From the NCBI GenBank assembly GCA_028714935.1, contig JAQTLJ010000030.1:1-10351 (forward strand): 10,351 nt of DNA. The letters run 5' to 3'. Below the pieces are notes generated by a model. The model did no database searches, had not been told where the DNA came from, and saw nothing but the letters and a program-made list of their open reading frames with translations. Below are positions 6,763-10,351 of this stretch, piece by piece. Numbering within the stretch: the stretch's first letter is position 1; each line of letters opens with the position of its first letter. This DNA comes from Candidatus Margulisiibacteriota bacterium (GTDB lineage Bacteria > Margulisbacteria > WOR-1 > O2-12-FULL-45-9). Position numbers and translations under genes: made by a program.

Positions 6763-7824
6763 ATGCCATTTACCCGTTTTGATAAAAGACTTGATAATCT
6801 TCCAGCCGAAATCTGGAATAAAATCGCCCAGATAGACGAGCTCAAGGGGCAATGGATAGCGGGCGCAAAATTAAGCCCGCAGGTTCTCGGGCGACTTAAA
6901 CGCTCCGTTCTCGTCACCTCTGCCGGCGCTTCTACCCGCATTGAGGGCGCTCGCCTATCCGATAGTGATGTTGAGAAGCTGATGAGCGGCATCTCTCTGC
7001 AAAAATTCTCTAACCGCGATAAACAAGAAGTTAAAGGTTATTTTGAGCTGCTCCGTAATGTTTTTGATGCCTGGGAGCATATCCGCTTTTCCGAAAGCAC
7101 CATCAAGCATTTTCACAAAGAACTGCTGAAATGCGTTGAAAAGGATGAGGGGCACAGAGGCGAATACAAAAAGAAAGAAAATAAAGTGATGATGATTGAT
7201 TCATCGGGAAAGGCAGTCGGAACTCTTTTTGACACAACCCCTGCTTATCTAACCTCCAAGGAAATGCTGGAGCTGGTGGAATGGACACAAACCGCTATTA
7301 AGAAAAAGAAACATCATCCACTGCTCATCGCGGCTAATTTCGTGGTTGAATTCCTGAATATTCATCCCTTTGAAGACGGCAACGGCAGGCTTTCCAGAAT
7401 TATGACCAATTTACTTTTGCTCAAAGAGGGCTATCTGTATATGCCCTACGTCTCTCATGAAAAATTGGTTGAAGATAATAAGCCCGAATATTATATGGCT
7501 CTGCGGAAAAGCCAAAAGACATTCAATAGCAAGCATGAAGACATTATCTTATGGTTAAGCTTCTTTTTATCTATTTTCCTCCAACAATCAAAGCTGGCGG
7601 TTGGTTTGCTGTCAGCGGAAAACATTGAAAAGCTGCTCTCGCCGAAACAATTGGCTGTCTGGCAATATCTCCTCTCAGTTGCTGAGGCGACGCCGATGGA
7701 AATATCCAAAAAGACAAAAGTTGCCCGGCCAACAGTTAACCAGGCTCTGAACAGGTTATTATCTTTTAAAAGGATAGAAAGACTTGGTTCGGGCCGCAGC
7801 ACCCGCTACCGAAAATTTGGTTGA
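6763..7824 (+). CDS. Fic-family protein (predicted AMPylase) with winged-helix C-terminus
   Basis: This 353-residue protein carries the complete Fic active-site motif H-P-F-E-D-G-N-G-R-L-S-R from His201. The histidine acts as general base, the acidic residue and Asn bind Mg-phosphate, and the GNGR loop binds the nucleotide; the usual reaction is transfer of AMP from ATP to a protein hydroxyl. An inhibitory helix motif (S/T)xxxE(G/N) is present as S57-T-R-I-E61-G62 near the N-terminus, placing it with the class-II self-inhibited Fic proteins. Residues about 293-353 form a winged-helix domain (M-E-I-S-K-K-T-K-V-A-R-P-T-V-N-Q recognition region, then a basic wing ending R-Y-R-K-F), so DNA binding and possibly self-repression are expected. 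No antitoxin-like partner is adjacent. Base composition is lower in GC (two hand-counted 60-base lines give 37% and 42%) than in the upstream housekeeping genes, suggesting acquisition. The target is unknown. Confidence 0.93.
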   Translation: MPFTRFDKRLDNLPAEIWNKIAQIDELKGQWIAGAKLSPQVLGRLKRSVLVTSAGASTRIEGARLSDSDVEKLMSGISLQKFSNRDKQEVKGYFELLRNVFDAWEHIRFSESTIKHFHKELLKCVEKDEGHRGEYKKKENKVMMIDSSGKAVGTLFDTTPAYLTSKEMLELVEWTQTAIKKKKHHPLLIAANFVVEFLNIHPFEDGNGRLSRIMTNLLLLKEGYLYMPYVSHEKLVEDNKPEYYMALRKSQKTFNSKHEDIILWLSFFLSIFLQQSKLAVGLLSAENIEKLLSPKQLAVWQYLLSVAEATPMEISKKTKVARPTVNQALNRLLSFKRIERLGSGRSTRYRKFG

Positions 7825-7876
7825 CCCGGCCACCCCACCCCTTAAAAGAGTAAAAGGACCAAAGCGCAAAGCGTAG
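7825..7876. other. Convergent spacer between fic and the SUMF1-like gene
   Basis: These 52 bases separate two convergent stops. No hairpin plus T-run terminator is visible. On the minus strand, downstream of the SUMF1-like stop, short direct repeats (GCTTTG twice; CTTTTA twice) are followed by a G-rich run with GGTGGGGTGG. If the SUMF1-like gene is a DGR target, the segment around its stop is where a homing-initiation (IMH-like) sequence would be sought. Confidence 0.4.
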
Positions 7877-8542
7877 TTATAAGTCCTCGACAAGACGAAC
7901 CGCGATGTAGTCAAAACGGCCCTCCGGGTAAAAGTTGATGCGGCCGTCGTTGCCCAGGCGACGGAGAACAAATGTTTGATCATTAAATTTTGTTTCTGTC
8001 CATGTCCAATTATCTCCTGATAATTTCTCTCTCGCCTGTTCCCACTCCCCTTCTGTTTGAACCCTGAATTTCCTCCCGGTCAGGTCGCTTAACCGTCTGG
8101 CAAATTCTCTGCCATCAAGCAAACTCACAAAATTTAAAGCATTATCTGCATTTGAGGGGTCGGCAAGAATGGCTTGAAGGTCATCAGCATTACGACCGGT
8201 AATTTCGTATCCCTGCATAACCTGCCTGAATAAACCGACTGTGACTTCCCCTTTCATAATACTAAGCTTATCGGAAAGGGCGATCATTTCCGGAGGTTCT
8301 ATTATGGCAGCGCGGGTGACAGCAGGCGCAGAAACACCGCCGATTTCAGATATGCTTAAATCTACCGGCTGGCGCACAGCTAAGTATCCCATCATATCAG
8401 CGGGATTGTCCCCTGCCCGACCCCTCGGCATACCGGCCGGATTTGACAACCTTTGCCGAAGTATCCTTAATTGATCTGCTGCCTTTAAATTTCCATCACT
8501 TGCTCGAAACCTTAAGCCCTCGATGCTCATTTTTAATGCCAT
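7877..8542 (-). CDS. SUMF1/formylglycine-generating-enzyme-fold protein, candidate DGR variable protein
   Basis: This 221-residue protein starts at the ATG at 8542 behind AGGAAG (8 bases upstream). The N-terminal ~90 residues are not recognisable and have no signal peptide. From about 97 it follows the compact SUMF1/FGE (C-type-lectin-like) fold: K-G-E-V-T-V-G-L-F (EVT motif), N-F-V-S-L-L-D-G-R-E-F-A-R-R-L-S near 137-152, T-G-R-K-F-R-V-Q-T-E-G-E-W-E near 155-168 (family form TGK-YRLPTEAEWE), W-T-W-T at 179-182, and a closing A-V-R-L-V (family form GFRLV). The catalytic Cys pair of true formylglycine enzymes is absent (there is no Cys at all), so it is a binding scaffold rather than an enzyme. 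Its last 25 residues match DGR variable regions (see the separate entry). It runs in the same direction as mutL but is 244 bp away and is probably separately expressed. Confidence 0.8.
   Translation of the reverse strand: MALKMSIEGLRFRASDGNLKAADQLRILRQRLSNPAGMPRGRAGDNPADMMGYLAVRQPVDLSISEIGGVSAPAVTRAAIIEPPEMIALSDKLSIMKGEVTVGLFRQVMQGYEITGRNADDLQAILADPSNADNALNFVSLLDGREFARRLSDLTGRKFRVQTEGEWEQAREKLSGDNWTWTETKFNDQTFVLRRLGNDGRINFYPEGRFDYIAVRLVEDL
7890..7966 (-). repeat. Candidate DGR variable region (VR) at the 3' end of the SUMF1-like gene
   Basis: Residues 197-200 (GNDG), 202-205 (INFY), 208 (G) and 210-213 (FDYI) are separated by fixed R201, P206-E207, R209 and followed by AVRL at 214-217. This is the spacing of DGR variable regions in SUMF1-fold targets, whose template typically reads R-NNNN-P-(D/E)-N-R-NNNN-(G/A)-(F/V)-R. 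All 13 positions that would be Asn in the template have codons of the form NNC or NNT, as expected if template AAC/AAT codons were mutated only at adenines. The segment 7883-7966 is 61% GC (51/84), against 27% (13/48) in the adjoining 7967-8014. No template repeat was found in this window. Confidence 0.6.
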
Positions 8543-8556
8543 TTTTGTCTTCCTTT

Positions 8557-8577
8557 GCGGCTCTTACCACCAGCCGC
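8557..8577 (-). other. Leader hairpin before the SUMF1-like gene
   Basis: GCGGCT (8557-8562) and AGCCGC (8572-8577) form a 6-bp GC-rich stem with a 9-base loop. It lies immediately upstream of the AGGAAG ribosome binding site of the minus-strand gene at 8542. It could shield or set the 5' end of the message; no family is recognised. Confidence 0.4.
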
Positions 8578-8646
8578 TTAATCGCTATCATATTTTCTGC
8601 AGGTTAATGGGGGAATTTCACTTTATTTTTTAAGTAATATATACAC

Positions 8647-8688
8647 AAAGAGCGGTTTTTGCGGGGGGGGAAGAAAAAATCGCTCTTT
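8647..8688 (+). repeat. 14-bp inverted repeat with G-tract loop
   Basis: AAAGAGCGGTTTTT at 8647-8660 pairs with AAAAATCGCTCTTT at 8675-8688. All 14 positions pair in the plus-strand transcript (one G-U); one mismatch arises in the minus-strand transcript. The 14-base loop contains eight consecutive G. No T-run follows the stem on either side, so classical termination is not indicated, although a bidirectional role downstream of mutL is possible. Confidence 0.65.
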
Positions 8689-8689
8689 C

Positions 8690-8703
8690 GACTATTTATA
8701 GTC
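8690..8703. repeat. Short perfect inverted repeat
   Basis: GACTA-TTTA-TAGTC forms a 5-bp stem with a 4-base loop one base after the 14-bp inverted repeat. It is listed because it adds to the run of palindromes here; it is too short to assign a role. Confidence 0.35.
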
Positions 8704-8785
8704 TATGCAAATCCTTCTTCTTGTCCGCCAGAGGCGGATTGGGTATAATCAGAGGGATGGTTCGGAAGGAAACGGGCCGAGCCAT
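8696..8785 (-). CDS. Possible 29-codon ORF directly behind mutL
   Basis: An ATG at 8785 lies one base beyond the mutL stop, and GGGAGG (8795-8790), formed by the last mutL codons, sits 4 bases before it. The frame runs 29 codons (M-A-R-P-V-S-F-R-T-I-P-L then a Pro-rich part and K-K-K) to TAA at 8698-8696. The ribosome binding site and coupling geometry are suggestive, but the spacing is short, the sequence crosses the TCCGCC palindrome, and I recognise nothing in it. It may be the remnant of a former downstream gene start. Confidence 0.2.
   Translation of the reverse strand: MARPVSFRTIPLIIPNPPLADKKKDLHRL
8721..8749 (+). promoter_or_regulatory. Promoter-like sequence pointing into mutL (antisense), overlapping a palindrome
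   Basis: TTGTCC (4 of 6) at 8721-8726 and a perfect TATAAT at 8744-8749 are 17 bp apart. The spacer contains the palindrome TCCGCC-AGA-GGCGGA (8724-8738). Transcription would start near 8756 and run antisense to the 3' end of mutL. An ATG at 8757 opens a frame to 9164, but that frame is the reverse of mutL coding sequence and is probably not a protein. Confidence 0.35.
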
Positions 8786-8786
8786 T

Positions 8787-10351
8787 TTACCTCCCAAATC
8801 TTTTTGCCAACTCTTCCCCGCTGATCCTGATCAAGGTTGGCCGGCCGTGGGGACAGGTGAAGGGGCTCGGCGTGGAATAAAGATCTCTGATCAGCTGGTT
8901 CATTTCCTGTTCGGTCAATTTATCGCCCGCTTTGATCGCGCTATGGCAAGCGATAAGCTTGCGGATATTTTCCTTTTTCTCTTCCGCCGGGACCCCTTTG
9001 CCTTCACTTTGCAGATCAGCAATAATGTCCCTGATCAATTGTTTGGCTACTGCCTTGGCAGAAACAGCCGGGACAGAGCGAAGCAAATAGCTATTGCTGC
9101 CAAAGACTTCAAGCTCAAAACCCAAAGAATTGAGAAAATCCAGTTGTGCCTTAAGGACAATTGACTCGGCCGGCGAAAGCTCGATCGTTTCCGGGATGAG
9201 TAGGGCCTGGCTGTCGGCCCCCGCAACCTGCTGGCTTAGCCGGTCGTATAGAATGCGTTCATGGGCAGCATGCTGGTCGATCAGCGCCAGCTCTTCCCCA
9301 TCCGTACATATTATATATGTAGCCCTGAGCTGGTAGAGCGGGATCAATGGTTGGACAGCCGTGACCTGCAATTCTACCCCCTCGAAACTGGAAGTATTGG
9401 TCATTGGAAGCTGGTCAACAGAATCAAAACCCCACTTCCTGCCTCCAGCTTCCATACCGGCATCATTACCCTTATCCCAACTTCCAGCTTCAATTGTCTT
9501 GGCAAGAGCCTCCCGCACAGCCTGGGTTACCGAGTCCATAACTTCCTGTGTTTTAGAGAATTTTATTTCCCGCTTGGTCGGATGGACATTGACATCGATC
9601 TGCTTGGGATCTATCTCGATAAAAAGCACGGCGACCGGATAGCGGTTGCCCGGAATAAGGGTCCGGTAGGCCTCTTCCAGGGCGCGGTTCAGCAGGAAAT
9701 TCTTTATATATCTTTGATTGACATAAAAAACCTCGTAATCTTTGTTGATCCTGCTGAGCGTCGGGCGGCTGATCAGCCCCTTGATCCCGGCAGATTCGAC
9801 CGGTAATAGCGCCTTTACCAGTTCCAGGCCGTAAACAGCGGCCACCGCTTCCTTCAGATCGCCGGAACCGGAGGTTAAAAGGAACGGTTTTCCGTCCGAG
9901 ATCAGCTCAAAGGCGACGTGCGGATTGGCCATAGCGTACCTTGAAACAATGTCCCCGATATGTCCCATTTCGGTCGCCGGAGACTTCAGGAATTTTTTGC
10001 GTACCGGGACGTTATAGAACAGGTCTTTGGCCTTGACCGTTATTCCGCTGCCGGAAGGGTTCGGTTCAATGCTTAACCTGGAAACACTGGCAATTGAGGG
10101 AAGCGCCTCGCCTCTGAAACCAAGCGTCTGGATATTGAACAGGTCGTCTAATTTACTTATCTTCGAGGTTGAATGCCGCTGGACAGCAAGCAGGATCTCT
10201 TCTTTGTTCATCCCCAGACCGTTATCGGAAACGCGGATCAGTCTCCGGCCGGCGTCCTGCACCTCGACCGTTATCTTGGTTGCCCCGGCATCTATCGAGT
10301 TCTCGACCAACTCTTTGACCACTGAAGCCGGCCGCTCGACCACTTCACCGG
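8787..10351 (-). CDS. mutL: DNA mismatch repair protein MutL, N-terminus beyond the window
   Basis: The frame is open to the right edge: codons before the GTG at 10343 read G-E, giving G-E-V-V-E-R-P-A-S-V as in all MutL proteins, so about 17 codons are missing and that GTG is not the start. Numbering from it, the GHKL ATPase motifs are K-E-L-V-E-N-S-I-D-A-G (10-20; the Glu corresponds to E. coli Glu29, the Asn to Asn33), D-N-G-L-G-M (40-45) and F-R-G-E-A-L-P-S-I (76-84). The transducer domain ends in V-N-V-H-P-T-K near 251-257. A short linker (about 282-325) leads to the dimerisation/endonuclease domain with D-Q-H-A-A-H-E (356-362), A-C-H-S-A-I-K-A-G-D (465-474) and C-P-H-G-R-P (497-502), the metal-binding set of latent nicking MutL proteins. 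Q-A-L-L-I-P at 379-384 resembles a sliding-clamp binding motif. The last acidic residue of the endonuclease motif is Asp367 rather than Glu. It works with MutS in mismatch repair without MutH. Confidence 0.96.
   Translation of the reverse strand, partial: GEVVERPASVVKELVENSIDAGATKITVEVQDAGRRLIRVSDNGLGMNKEEILLAVQRHSTSKISKLDDLFNIQTLGFRGEALPSIASVSRLSIEPNPSGSGITVKAKDLFYNVPVRKKFLKSPATEMGHIGDIVSRYAMANPHVAFELISDGKPFLLTSGSGDLKEAVAAVYGLELVKALLPVESAGIKGLISRPTLSRINKDYEVFYVNQRYIKNFLLNRALEEAYRTLIPGNRYPVAVLFIEIDPKQIDVNVHPTKREIKFSKTQEVMDSVTQAVREALAKTIEAGSWDKGNDAGMEAGGRKWGFDSVDQLPMTNTSSFEGVELQVTAVQPLIPLYQLRATYIICTDGEELALIDQHAAHERILYDRLSQQVAGADSQALLIPETIELSPAESIVLKAQLDFLNSLGFELEVFGSNSYLLRSVPAVSAKAVAKQLIRDIIADLQSEGKGVPAEEKKENIRKLIACHSAIKAGDKLTEQEMNQLIRDLYSTPSPFTCPHGRPTLIRISGEELAKRFGR

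Larger units (their letters stand above)
8543..8786. other. Intergenic region between mutL and the SUMF1-like gene
   Basis: These 244 bases hold no clear long gene. Going rightwards there is a hairpin GCGGCT/AGCCGC at 8557-8577 in the presumed leader of the SUMF1-like gene; a weak minus-strand -10 candidate TATGAT near 8593-8588; a 14-bp hairpin with a G8-containing loop at 8647-8688; a 5-bp hairpin at 8690-8703; a short possible ORF on the minus strand at 8696-8785; and a palindrome overlapping a plus-strand promoter-like sequence at 8721-8749. I found no copy of the neighbouring variable region here. Confidence 0.6.

Noticed and set aside
8543..8786. DGR template repeat next to the SUMF1-like gene
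   Set aside because: No stretch here, or in the fic-side spacer, resembles the variable region with Asn-type codons; no reverse transcriptase is present in the window.
8757..9164. Plus-strand open frame reading from just behind the TATAAT at 8744-8749
   Set aside because: It is the reverse of the well-conserved mutL C-terminal coding sequence and its translation shows no recognisable pattern; only the promoter-like sequence was kept.
10341..10343. GTG at 10343 as the mutL start
   Set aside because: It is the first Val of the conserved G-E-V-V-E-R-P segment, and the frame remains open to the window edge.
1..10351. CRISPR array or insertion sequence
   Set aside because: No regularly spaced repeats and no transposase-like frame were found on either strand.

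Overview
The window looks like a chromosomal piece of a diderm (outer-membrane-bearing) uncultured bacterium with mid-range GC. The evidence is a large beta-barrel-like surface protein ending in Phe, a secreted subtilase with a FlgD/type-IX-like C-terminal module, an endonuclease-type MutL, and strong promoters lying almost on top of start codons. My best guess is a candidate phylum such as WOR-1/Saganbacteria, Margulisbacteria or a relative. That is an impression from protein style and has not been checked by search.

Layout. (1) 1-2420 (+): 3' part of a large beta-rich outer-membrane/surface protein with two tandem copies of an extracellular module followed by a probable barrel. (2) 2417-4603 (-): an exported subtilisin-family protease, convergent with (1); the two genes share a CTAA at their stops. 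(3) 4604-4647: a 44-bp divergent promoter region, with a consensus -10 so close to the downstream ATG that the message is probably leaderless. (4) 4648-6505 (+): a class-III aminotransferase, an overlapping catalytic-domain-only SpoU/RlmB-like RNA methyltransferase, and a 41-codon very basic protein with a perfect ribosome binding site. (5) 6515-6672: a long imperfect hairpin and then a tRNA-Tyr(GTA) gene. (6) 6704-7824 (+): a near-consensus promoter and an AT-rich Fic/winged-helix gene. (7) 7877-8542 (-): a small SUMF1/formylglycine-generating-enzyme-fold protein. (8) 8543-8786: an intergenic stretch with several inverted repeats. (9) 8787-10351 (-): mutL, lacking about its first 17 codons because the window ends.

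The most interesting element is the 3' end of the SUMF1-like gene. The last ~28 codons are GC-rich (51/84) after a very AT-rich segment (13/48). They follow the arrangement of diversity-generating retroelement (DGR) variable regions in this fold: four variable residues, R, four variable, P-E, one variable, R, four variable, A-V-R-L. All 13 'variable' positions carry codons ending in C or T, as expected from adenine mutagenesis of AAC/AAT template codons. No reverse transcriptase or template repeat is in the window, so this would be a remote or off-window target. The Fic and SUMF1-like genes together look like an accessory insert between a tRNA-Tyr gene and the housekeeping gene mutL.

The genes do not form one pathway. 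The surface barrel and protease concern the envelope, the methyltransferase/small protein/tRNA cluster concerns translation, mutL concerns mismatch repair, and Fic plus the SUMF1-like protein form the accessory part.
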